NCBI GenBank assembly: GCA_029065305.1
Contig: JAIEIQ010000216.1
Span: 1 to 21,170 of the forward strand
Direction of reading: 5' to 3'
DNA length: 21,170 nucleotides
From: Oscillospiraceae bacterium
GTDB taxonomy: Bacteria; Bacillota; Clostridia; Oscillospirales; Oscillospiraceae
Below, one piece after another: positions 14,545-21,170 of the stretch; the first letter of the stretch is position 1, and each line of letters starts with the position of its first letter. The position numbers were made by a program, and so were the translations under genes. The notes below the pieces were generated by a model. It did no database searches and was not told the origin of the DNA. It was given only the letters and a program-made list of their open reading frames with translations.

Positions 14545-14573
14545 TTGCGTTTCCCCGGCGCATATGGTACAAT
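14545..14573 (+). promoter_or_regulatory. Promoter for the secreted 5'-nucleotidase
   Basis: TTGCGT (14545-14550), a 17-base spacer and TACAAT (14568-14573) lie 35 bases before the ATG. The boxes are nearly identical to those of the phosphoglucomutase promoter. Just upstream, GGTCCTC (14488-14494) and GAGGACC (14513-14519) form an inverted repeat inside AAATCC/GGATTT arms, a possible operator. Confidence 0.75.
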
Positions 14574-14607
14574 TTGGGCATCTTATACATAGGGAGGGAC
14601 TATATCT

Positions 14608-16743
14608 ATGCGCCACACAAGAAAACTCCTCTCCGTTCTGCTGGCCCTGGTGCTGGCGGCTTCCATGCTGCCCGCCGCCCTGGCCGCAGACGGGGAAACC
14701 CACATCACCATCCTCGGCACCTCGGACATGCACAGCGATATCTGGGGCTTTGACTACGCCAGCGTCGAGGAGACCGCCGGCAGCGGCATGGCCCGCCTGT
14801 ACACCTATATCCAGCAGGTGCGCCAGGAGAACCCCAACACCGTCCTGATTGATGCCGGCGACGACATTCAGGGCACCATCATGAGCGACGACATCTTCAA
14901 CAAGGCCCCCGACCGGACCCACCCCGTCATCGCCGCCATGAACCTCATGGGCTATGACGCCATGACCGTGGGCAACCACGAGTTCAACTGGGGCATCAAG
15001 AACATGCAGACCATCCTGGGCCAGGCCGAGTTCCCGGTCCTGTGCGCCAATGTGGCGGACAAGGACGGCAAGCTGGTCACCGGCGCGGGCTGGACTATCG
15101 TGGAGAAGGGCGGCGTAAAAATCGCCGTCATCGGCGTCACCTCCCCCAGCGTCCCCCGGTGGGACGGCGGCAAGGAGGGCATTGACGAGTGCACCTACGA
15201 GGACGCCAGCGAGGCCGTGAAGAAGGCCATTGCCGAGATCGGCGATCAGGCCGACGTGATCCTGGTCTCCGCCCACATGGGCCTGGAGGCGGAGTACTAC
15301 ATTGAGGAGAGCGACCGCCGGGACTCCGCCGGGAAGATCCTGGAGGTCAACCCCGAGGTGGACGTGCTCCAGGTGGCCCACACCCACTCCACCGTCAATG
15401 AGACCGTGGGCGAGGTCCCCGTGGCCGGGGTGCGCAGCACCGGCGTGGAGATCGCCCGCATTGATCTGACCCTGGACAAGGACAAGAATATCACCGAGTC
15501 CAAGGTGGAGATCGTCTCCATGGAGGACGTGGAGCCCAGCGCGGAGATCCGGGAGCTGGAGGCCGTGGCCTCCGCCCACACGGAGGCTATCAAGTTCATC
15601 AACGAGGACGTTTTGGGCTCCACCACCGCCCGGTTCCAGCCCGACAACGAGATCGACGGCATCGCCCAGGGCTGGATTGAGGACACCGCCGTGATGGACC
15701 TCATCAACCAGGTTCAGCTGGAGAAGTCCGGGGCCGATGTGTCCGCCGCCGCCCTCTTCAAGTACGGCAGCGACCTGCCCGAGGGGGACATCAAGTACAA
15801 CAACATCTTCGACATCTACAAGTACGACAACACCCTCTACCGGGTGAAGCTCACCGGCGCGGAGCTGAAGGCCTATATGGAGTGGTCCGCCGGGTACTAC
15901 AACACCTGGAAGGAGGGGGATATCAACATCTCCTTTGACCCCGAGTTCCGGGACTACAAGTACGACATGTTCGCCGGTGTGAACTACGAGATCGACATCA
16001 GCCAGCCCGTGGGGCAGCGCATCAAGAACCTGACCTTCAAGGGCGAGCCCCTTAAGGACGACCAGGAGCTGACCCTGGCGGTGAACAACTACCGCTTCTC
16101 CTCCACTGTCAAGGGGATGCTGGCCAACGGCGACGAGGCCAAGGAGTGGGAGTCCTCCGAGTCCATCCGCGACATGCTCAAGGCCCACTTTGAGGCCAAC
16201 TCCCCCGTGGAGCCCAAGGTGGACAACAACTGGAAGATCGTGGGCATCGACCTCCAGCTGGAGAACCCCGAGCGGGCGGAGATCATCGCCAAGATCAACG
16301 CCGGGGAGATCGAGTCCCCCAAGAACAAAGCATACAACCTCAACGGCGTTCAGGGCAACGTGGTCTTTGACGGCGCGGGCGCGGATATCGCCACTGTCGC
16401 CGGAGCCGACGGCGTGACCTACTACCGCCTGCGGGAGGTGGCCGGGCTTCTGGCCGGCACCGAGGCCTCCTTCGACGTGGCCTGGAGCCGCGAGGACGGC
16501 GTGACCATCGTCAAGGGCACGGACTACACCGCCGAGACCCCCGCCGCTGCCGAGGGCGAGGCCGTTTCCGGCACCCTCACCGTCACTGTGGGTGAGGAGG
16601 CTGTGGAGGTTGCCGTGATGGATCTGGGCAGCAGCAACTATGTCTCCGCCGAGGGTCTGGCCGCTCTGCTGGGCCTCGACGCCCAGGAGGCCGATGGCGT
16701 CCTGACGCTAGCTGTTCCTGTAAACACCGGCATCGGTGGTTAA
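14608..16743 (+). CDS. Secreted 5'-nucleotidase / cyclic phosphodiesterase family protein with C-terminal stalk-like domain
   Basis: It encodes 711 residues with GGGAGGG upstream of ATG 14608. A clear signal peptide (residues 1-27, ending AALAA) sends it outside the cell. The metallophosphatase domain (about 31-290) has metal ligands in TSDMHSD (38-44), DAGDDIQGT (82-90), GNHEF (122-126), SAHMG (221-225) and AHTHS (257-261). The 5'-nucleotidase C-terminal domain (about 335-545) includes MFAGVNYEIDIS (454-465). Residues about 575-706 contain two weak copies of a copper-amine-oxidase-N-like unit (YYRLREVAGLL, then NYVSAEGLAALLGL), common in clostridial surface proteins. There is no LPxTG sorting signal or lipobox. 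It would release nucleosides and phosphate from external nucleotides. It is monocistronic. Confidence 0.9.
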   Translation: MRHTRKLLSVLLALVLAASMLPAALAADGETHITILGTSDMHSDIWGFDYASVEETAGSGMARLYTYIQQVRQENPNTVLIDAGDDIQGTIMSDDIFNKAPDRTHPVIAAMNLMGYDAMTVGNHEFNWGIKNMQTILGQAEFPVLCANVADKDGKLVTGAGWTIVEKGGVKIAVIGVTSPSVPRWDGGKEGIDECTYEDASEAVKKAIAEIGDQADVILVSAHMGLEAEYYIEESDRRDSAGKILEVNPEVDVLQVAHTHSTVNETVGEVPVAGVRSTGVEIARIDLTLDKDKNITESKVEIVSMEDVEPSAEIRELEAVASAHTEAIKFINEDVLGSTTARFQPDNEIDGIAQGWIEDTAVMDLINQVQLEKSGADVSAAALFKYGSDLPEGDIKYNNIFDIYKYDNTLYRVKLTGAELKAYMEWSAGYYNTWKEGDINISFDPEFRDYKYDMFAGVNYEIDISQPVGQRIKNLTFKGEPLKDDQELTLAVNNYRFSSTVKGMLANGDEAKEWESSESIRDMLKAHFEANSPVEPKVDNNWKIVGIDLQLENPERAEIIAKINAGEIESPKNKAYNLNGVQGNVVFDGAGADIATVAGADGVTYYRLREVAGLLAGTEASFDVAWSREDGVTIVKGTDYTAETPAAAEGEAVSGTLTVTVGEEAVEVAVMDLGSSNYVSAEGLAALLGLDAQEADGVLTLAVPVNTGIGG

Positions 16744-16762
16744 TCGAAAGCAAACAGATCAA

Positions 16763-16800
16763 GGCCCCCGGTACGAATCGTACCGGGGGCCGTTCTTATT
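16763..16800 (+). terminator. Terminator after the 5'-nucleotidase gene
   Basis: A perfect 13-bp stem (16763-16775 with 16779-16791, loop AAT) is followed by the T-rich GTTCTTATTTC on the plus strand. It separates the convergent 5'-nucleotidase and ileS genes. On the minus strand the flank is less T-rich, so it mainly serves the nucleotidase. Confidence 0.9.
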
Positions 16801-16814
16801 TCGCGTGTATCTGC

Positions 16815-19571
16815 TTACAGGGTAACGTCCAGCTTCCGGACCACGCCGGCGCACCGGGCGCAGAGGGCGGGGTGCTCGCTGTCGGAGCCCACAGAGGGAA
16901 GGAGCTTCCAACACCGCTCGCACTTGGCCCCCTGGGCAGGGGCGACGGCGACGCTGTCCGTCTCCCCGATCTCCGCCTGGGAGACAATCAGCAGGTCTGC
17001 CAGCTCGTCCATCCCAAGCTGCCTGCTTCCGGCGATCATGCCGGTGGGCAGCGTGACCTTGGCCTCCAGGCTCTTGCCGATCTTCTTCTCGTTCCGGGCA
17101 GTCTCCAGCGCGCTGTTGACCGTGTTGCGGACGTTGATCAGACCGGCCCACGCGGCCATGGCGTCCCCGTCCAGGGCATACGCCGTGAAGGGCTTGTTCA
17201 TCTCGTTGAGCAGCACGTTCCGGGGATCGTCGCCCTCGCGGTGGGGCATGGCCTGCCAGATCTCGTCGCAGGTGAAGGCCAGAATGGGCGCGAAGATCTT
17301 GGTCATGGTGTCCAGAATCATCCACAGGGCGGTCTGAGCGGAGCGGCGGGGGAGGCCGTCCTTCTCCTCGCAGTACAGCCTGTCCTTGATGATATCCAGA
17401 TAGAAGCTGCTCAGCTCCACCACGCAGAAGTCGTTGATGGCGTGGCTGATTACGTGGAACTCGTAGTTACAGTAGGCCGTCTCGCACCGCTCCATGAGGG
17501 CGTTGAGCTTGGTAACGGCCCAGCGGTCCAGCTCCAGCATCTCCTCGGGCTTTACCAGATTGTTGGCGTTGAAGCCGTCCAGGTTGCCCAGGCAGTACCG
17601 GGCGGTGTTGCGGAACTTCAGATAGCTCTGGCTGAGCTGCTTGAAGATGACCTCAGAGCCGCAGACATCCACATGATAGTTGGCGGAACCAGCCCACAGC
17701 CGTACCAGGTCCGCACCGTACTTTTTGAACAGCTCGTCGGGGTCCACACCGTTGCCCAGGCTCTTATGCATGGCCCGCCCCTCGGTGTCCACAGTCCAGC
17801 CGTGGGTGACACACTCCTGGAAGGGCGCACCCTGCCCCAGTGCGCCCACGGCGGTGAGCAGGCTGGACTGGAACCAGCCCCGGTACTGGTCCAGGCCCTC
17901 CATATACACGGTGGCGGGCCAGAAGCCCTGGTCCTTCTGCATGGAGGCGAAGTGGGTGGAGCCGGAGTCGAACCAGCCGTCCAGGGTGTCCTCTTCTTTC
18001 GTGAGGTGGACGCCGCCGCAGTGGGGGCACTTGTAGCCGACGGGCAGGATACCGGCGGCTTCCTTCTCGTACCAGGCGTTGGAGCCCTCCGCCGCGAAGA
18101 GCTTGGAGACAGCCTCGATGGTGGCATCGTCGCAGACCGGCTTGCCGCAGTCCTCACAGTAGAACACCGGGATGGGCAGGCCCCACCGGCGCTGGCGGGA
18201 GATGCACCAGTCGGAGCGCTCCTGGATCATGGAGATCATCCGGTCTTTGCCCCAGCCGGGGATCCACCGCACGTTCTCCGTCGCCGCAACAGCGTCGTCC
18301 TTGAAGGCGTCCACGGAGCAGAACCACTGGGGGGTGGCCCGGAAGATGATGGGGTGCTTGCACCGCCAGCAGTGGGGGTAGCTGTGGACGATGTCCTCAC
18401 TGGCAAACAGTGCCCCGCTCTCCTTCATATCCGCCAGGATGACGGGGTTGGATTCATCGGTGGTCATGCCGGCGTACTTCCCGGCGTAGTCGGTGTGGCG
18501 GCCCCGGTCGTCCACGGGGACCACCATCTCCATGCCGTAGCGCTTGCAGGTCTGGTAGTCGTCGGCGCCGAAGCCGGGGGCGGTGTGGACGCAGCCCGTA
18601 CCGGAGTCCATGGTGACGTACTCTGCGTTCACCAGACGGCTGGTCTTGGGCAGGAAGGGGTGATCGGCCAGCATGTTTTCAAAAAAGCTGCCGGGGTGGG
18701 TCTCCACGACCTCCCAGGTGTCAAAGCCGCCCAGCTTCATGACCTTCTCCGCCAGGGCCTCGGCCATGATGTAGATCTCGCCGTTGGGGGCCTTCACCAG
18801 GGCGTAGCTGTCCCGGGGGTGGAGGGCGATAGCCAGGTTGCCAGGGAGGGTCCAGATGGTGGTGGTCCAAATGACGAAGAAGAGCTTGTCCTTCCCATAG
18901 GCGCTCAGCCTGCCCTGGTCGTCGTGCATGGGGAACTTGACATAGACCGTGGTGACGGGGTCGTCCTGGTACTCGATCTCCGCTTCCGCCAGGGCGGTCT
19001 CGTCGTGGGGGCACCAGTAGACGGGCTTGAGGCCCTTATAGATGACGCCCTTCTTGTACATCTCGCCAAAGACCTTGACCTCCTCGGCCTCAAAGCCTGG
19101 GTCCATGGTCAGGTAGGGGTGGTCCCAGTCGCCGATGACGCCCATGCGCTTGAAGCCGTCCCGCTGGACATCCACGTAGTGCTGGGCAAACTCGTGGCAG
19201 GCGGAGCGGAACTCGGGGACGGACATCTTTTTCCGGTTGAGCTTGTTTTTCTTGATAATGGCGGACTCGATGGGCATTCCGTGGTTGTCCCAGCCGGGGA
19301 TATAGGGGGTGTAATACCCCCGCATGGCGGCGGAGCGGACCATGAAGTCCTTGATGGACTTGTTGAGGGCGTGGCCCATGTGCAGAGCGCCGTTGGAGAA
19401 GGGAGGGCCGTCGTGGAGGGAGTAGCGGGGCTTGCCCTCGTTCTTTTTCAGGAGCTCATGGTAGAGATCCATCTCCTCCCAGCGTGCCAGCATCCCCGGC
19501 TCCCGGGCCGGCAGGCCCGCCCGCATGGGGAAGTCCGTCTTCGGCAGGTTGATTGTCTTGTTGTAGTCCAT
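16815..19571 (-). CDS. ileS: Isoleucyl-tRNA synthetase
   Basis: IleRS charges tRNA-Ile and edits misactivated valine. The 918 residues match the usual bacterial length (about 920). The class I signatures are HMGH (64-67) after SLHDGPPFSNGAL, and MHKSLGN at 601-607 in the KMSKS position, a variant common in Clostridia to my knowledge. A C-terminal zinc site is formed by C884, C887, C904 and C907. ATG 19571 has AGGAGG nine bases upstream. Only 31 bases separate it from the XRE gene and no T-box lies between them, so expression depends on the regulator's transcript or on a weak internal promoter that I do not see. Confidence 0.97.
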   Translation of the reverse strand: MDYNKTINLPKTDFPMRAGLPAREPGMLARWEEMDLYHELLKKNEGKPRYSLHDGPPFSNGALHMGHALNKSIKDFMVRSAAMRGYYTPYIPGWDNHGMPIESAIIKKNKLNRKKMSVPEFRSACHEFAQHYVDVQRDGFKRMGVIGDWDHPYLTMDPGFEAEEVKVFGEMYKKGVIYKGLKPVYWCPHDETALAEAEIEYQDDPVTTVYVKFPMHDDQGRLSAYGKDKLFFVIWTTTIWTLPGNLAIALHPRDSYALVKAPNGEIYIMAEALAEKVMKLGGFDTWEVVETHPGSFFENMLADHPFLPKTSRLVNAEYVTMDSGTGCVHTAPGFGADDYQTCKRYGMEMVVPVDDRGRHTDYAGKYAGMTTDESNPVILADMKESGALFASEDIVHSYPHCWRCKHPIIFRATPQWFCSVDAFKDDAVAATENVRWIPGWGKDRMISMIQERSDWCISRQRRWGLPIPVFYCEDCGKPVCDDATIEAVSKLFAAEGSNAWYEKEAAGILPVGYKCPHCGGVHLTKEEDTLDGWFDSGSTHFASMQKDQGFWPATVYMEGLDQYRGWFQSSLLTAVGALGQGAPFQECVTHGWTVDTEGRAMHKSLGNGVDPDELFKKYGADLVRLWAGSANYHVDVCGSEVIFKQLSQSYLKFRNTARYCLGNLDGFNANNLVKPEEMLELDRWAVTKLNALMERCETAYCNYEFHVISHAINDFCVVELSSFYLDIIKDRLYCEEKDGLPRRSAQTALWMILDTMTKIFAPILAFTCDEIWQAMPHREGDDPRNVLLNEMNKPFTAYALDGDAMAAWAGLINVRNTVNSALETARNEKKIGKSLEAKVTLPTGMIAGSRQLGMDELADLLIVSQAEIGETDSVAVAPAQGAKCERCWKLLPSVGSDSEHPALCARCAGVVRKLDVTL

Positions 19572-19602
19572 TGGTCGTATTTCCTCCTAAAAGATGGTAC
19601 TT

Positions 19603-19860
19603 TTATTGATTGATTTTAGTATGGCGCGTTTGGGCCCGTGGTCTGGGATCGTCGGACAGCCCCAGAAGATAGTCGGCAGATATATTATAATGCTCACAGA
19701 GCAGAACTAATTTTTCCATGGTGGTCGTATTTTTTCCGCTCTCCATCTCGCTGACACGGCTTTTCCCAATGCCAAGCGCCGCCGCAAGCTCCGCCTGCGT
19801 CTCCTGGTGTTTGGTCCTGGCCTCGTATAAACGTTCTCCAAATATTTTTCGTGAAAGCAT
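19603..19860 (-). CDS. XRE-family helix-turn-helix transcriptional regulator
   Basis: It encodes 85 residues from ATG 19860, preferred over an upstream extension because AGAGGAAA directly precedes it. The HTH covers about residues 7-65 (FGERLYEARTKHQETQAELA, then RVSEMESGKNTTTMEKLVLL) and ends in YNISADYLLGL, the phage-repressor-like last helix also seen in the regulator at 7310. A basic tail (DDPRPRAQTRHTKINQ) follows. The Shine-Dalgarno overlaps the -35 box of the divergent promoter at 19869-19897. ileS lies 31 bases downstream on the same strand, so this regulator may influence an essential synthetase gene. Confidence 0.88.
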   Translation of the reverse strand: MLSRKIFGERLYEARTKHQETQAELAAALGIGKSRVSEMESGKNTTTMEKLVLLCEHYNISADYLLGLSDDPRPRAQTRHTKINQ

Positions 19861-19868
19861 ATTTCCTC

Positions 19869-19897
19869 TTGACAGGTTCAATTTTTTAGAATATACT
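19869..19897 (+). promoter_or_regulatory. Sigma-A promoter for the second small ORF, overlapping the XRE leader
   Basis: TTGACA (19869-19874), a 17-base spacer and TATACT (19892-19897) precede the ATG at 19943. The CCTCTTGAC string joins the minus-strand Shine-Dalgarno of the XRE gene to this -35 box, exactly as at 7541-7549. A clear -10/-35 for the XRE gene itself is not evident. Confidence 0.85.
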
Positions 19898-19942
19898 ATC
19901 CTATGAAGTTCTGAAAAATACAACTATAGAGAGGGACTTTTT

Positions 19943-20185
19943 ATGGACATTCTGAAAGCAATCTGGAATGGCGAGTACAACACGGAGCACCGGCCCTCAG
20001 AGGAGTACAAGGCCCTCATGCGAAAGAACATCGAACTGGAGGAAGCCCACCTGTCCTCCCTCAGCGGAGAGGCCATCGACGAGCTCCACGCCAGCTACGC
20101 CGGCCTGACCGGCCTGGAGAGCTACGAGAGCTTTCTGGCCGGCCTGCGCCTGGGCATGGCGGTGATGCGGGAGTACTATCAATAA
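19943..20185 (+). CDS. Small protein, possibly DUF6809-like, paired with a divergent XRE regulator
   Basis: It encodes 80 residues with GAGGG upstream of ATG 19943. It is soluble, acidic and helical (MDILKAIWNGEYNTEHRPSE, then EYKALMRKNIELEEAHLSSL). It ends ESFLAGLRLGMAVMREYYQ, which shares the F-L-x-G-x-R-x-G pattern with the end of the protein at 7626-7823. Clostridial proteins of this type are often labelled DUF6809, by recollection, and lie near mobile or regulatory genes. Function is unknown. A strong promoter and a hairpin terminator make it a self-contained transcription unit. Autoregulation together with the XRE gene is likely but inferred. Confidence 0.75.
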   Translation: MDILKAIWNGEYNTEHRPSEEYKALMRKNIELEEAHLSSLSGEAIDELHASYAGLTGLESYESFLAGLRLGMAVMREYYQ

Positions 20186-20186
20186 G

Positions 20187-20215
20187 GCCCCGCCCCTGCC
20201 GGGGCGGGGCTTCTT
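20187..20215 (+). terminator. Terminator after the second small ORF
   Basis: GCCCCGCCCC (20187-20196) pairs perfectly with GGGGCGGGGC (20201-20210) around a four-base loop, followed by TTCTT. The T-run is short but the stem is very stable. It begins one base after the stop codon. Confidence 0.7.
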
Positions 20216-20269
20216 CCCAGTATGGATTCAATTTTATATGGATTCCGCCGGTTTGTCAAGGAAAATCCG

Positions 20270-20863
20270 TCAAATCTCCAGCACATACCGCTCGCTGGCG
20301 TTGATAATGGCAGTGGGTCCGTGGTGGAGCTCCCGGCAGATATTCCCCCCGCCGTACTCCATGTGGACGTGGCCGTGGACCAGATAGCGGGGCTTATACT
20401 TGTCCAAAAACGGCACAAGGCACTCGAACCCCCGGTGGGCGTAGTCCTCCCCGTCACCATAGCCTGCGGCAGGGGCGTGGGTGACGACGATGTCCACCCC
20501 TCCCGCCCGCCAGAGCTTGAAGCGCAGGCGCTGGATCCGGCGCTTCATCTGCCGCTCGGTGTACTGGTGGGGCCCGCCGCTGTACAGCGGGCTCCCCCCC
20601 AGGCCCAGAATCCGCACGCCCTTCACCGTCACCAGCTTGTCCTCGATGCAGTCGCACCCCTCGGGGGGGTGCAGGTCGTAGGTCCTGTCGTGGTTGCCGT
20701 GGACATACAGCAGAGGGGCCCGGCCCATCGTCACCAGAAACGAGAGGTATTTGGAGCTCAGGTCCCCGCAGGAGATCATCAGCTCATATTCCGACAGGCG
20801 GCCCGGCTGATAGTAATCCCAGAGGTAGGGGCTCTCCTTGTCGGAGACCAGCAGAATTTTCAC
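20270..20863 (-). CDS. Calcineurin-like metallophosphoesterase
   Basis: It encodes 197 residues from GTG 20863, which overlaps the previous stop (GTGA) and has AAGGAGGG upstream. Metallophosphoesterase motifs are in order: D8 in VSDKE, SCGDLS with D34 (31-36), GNHD (56-59), THAP with H129, and HGHVH (163-167). The first motif reads D-x-E where most members have D-x-H, so one metal ligand is altered; related clostridial proteins appear to share this, by recollection. It is soluble and would act in the cytoplasm on an unknown phosphoester. It is translationally coupled to the BMP-like gene upstream. Confidence 0.85.
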   Translation of the reverse strand: MKILLVSDKESPYLWDYYQPGRLSEYELMISCGDLSSKYLSFLVTMGRAPLLYVHGNHDRTYDLHPPEGCDCIEDKLVTVKGVRILGLGGSPLYSGGPHQYTERQMKRRIQRLRFKLWRAGGVDIVVTHAPAAGYGDGEDYAHRGFECLVPFLDKYKPRYLVHGHVHMEYGGGNICRELHHGPTAIINASERYVLEI

Positions 20864-21170
20864 AGCAGCGTTCCCTCCTTCTCCGGTGGGATGCTGTCCC
20901 GGTGGACGCCCTGGAGCCGGACAAGGGTCCGGGCCATGGGGAGAATCTCCTCAAAGGAGGGGATGGCCCCGTCCACGCTGTCGCACAGCCAATCCATGTG
21001 GAGGATCTCCTCGGGGCTGAAGTACCGGGTGCCGTCGCTGCGGATCTCCCCGTCCTGGGAGCAAATCTGCTGGTGGAAGGGGTCAATGGTCCCGTCGGCC
21101 ACGCCCCGGCGCAGGATATCCGCCAGCTCCCCCACGCCGCCGGGCAAATGCTGGCTCAGCAGCACCCCCA
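20860..21170 (-). CDS. C-terminal part of a probable BMP-family ABC transporter substrate-binding protein
   Basis: The frame is open to the right edge and ends at TGA 20860-20862, giving about 103 residues. The segment runs from a small-loop start (LPGGVGELADILRRGV) through DPFHQQICSQDGEIRSDGT and FSPEEILHMDWLCDSVDGAIP to FEEILPMARTLV. This resembles the end of BMP/PnrA-type lipoproteins in Clostridia, which bind nucleosides, as far as I recall. The signal peptide and binding site lie outside the window. The four-base overlap with the metallophosphoesterase gene indicates an operon. Another fold is possible because only the tail is visible. Confidence 0.5.
   Translation of the reverse strand, partial: GVLLSQHLPGGVGELADILRRGVADGTIDPFHQQICSQDGEIRSDGTRYFSPEEILHMDWLCDSVDGAIPSFEEILPMARTLVRLQGVHRDSIPPEKEGTLL

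Noticed and set aside
14539..16188. A 549-residue minus-strand frame opposite the 5'-nucleotidase
   Set aside because: The plus strand has a signal peptide, metal motifs, promoter and terminator; the antisense frame is a V/G/L/H-rich shadow.
16872..19613. A 913-residue plus-strand frame opposite ileS
   Set aside because: Exact antisense of a clear isoleucyl-tRNA synthetase; no start signal and biased composition.
1..21170. A defence system, prophage, biosynthetic cluster or CRISPR array
   Set aside because: The small XRE genes are the only phage-like element; no nuclease, integrase, terminase, transposase, synthase or spaced repeats are visible.

Overview
The window is GC-rich, densely packed bacterial chromosome from a Gram-positive anaerobe of the class Clostridia. 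The best guess is the Oscillospiraceae (Flavonifractor/Lawsonibacter/Oscillibacter-like gut bacteria). Supporting signs are strong AGGAGG-type ribosome binding sites, TTGACA/TATAAT promoters with 17-base spacers, the Firmicutes genes for Mini-III and RqcH, MEP-pathway isoprenoid synthesis, and a possible SpoIIE-like fragment at the left edge. The genus is an inference. No tRNA, rRNA, CRISPR array, insertion sequence or recognisable defence system was seen.

Left part (1-2530): a truncated possible SpoIIE/PP2C C-terminus, a small tail-anchored protein, a hairpin element, and a leftward Na+/phosphate cotransporter with a PhoU-like tail. Between the transporter and its promoter lies a leader that matches the yybP-ykoY (Mn2+) riboswitch. 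It ends in a 15-bp terminator hairpin whose first arm overlaps the last aptamer strand. This is the most interesting regulatory feature in the window.

2540-7534: a leftward operon (nitroreductase-NUDIX fusion, mrnC, rqcH) driven by a clear promoter and concerned with RNA and ribosome quality control. Upstream is a second leftward cluster: XRE regulator, small membrane zinc-ribbon protein, ispE, small membrane protein.

7544-11106: a small rightward ORF divergent from the XRE gene, a leftward apgM - DUF1015 - zinc-ribbon cluster, and a rightward DUF378 membrane protein. Three back-to-back hairpins fill the apgM-DUF1015 gap.

11107-14600: leftward phosphoglucomutase, recR and rpe. rpe has a roughly 240-nt GC-rich structured leader that I could not assign. 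14608-16800: a rightward secreted 5'-nucleotidase with a C-terminal stalk-like domain and a strong terminator.

16815-21170: leftward ileS without a T-box, preceded by a second XRE gene that is divergent from a second small ORF. This repeats the arrangement at 7310-7823, including overlap of the XRE Shine-Dalgarno with the divergent promoter's -35 box. At the right edge are a metallophosphoesterase and the C-terminus of a probable BMP-family lipoprotein.

Most of the content is ordinary housekeeping. The candidate novelties are regulatory: the Mn2+ riboswitch on a phosphate transporter, the duplicated XRE/small-ORF module beside essential genes, and several unexplained hairpin elements.
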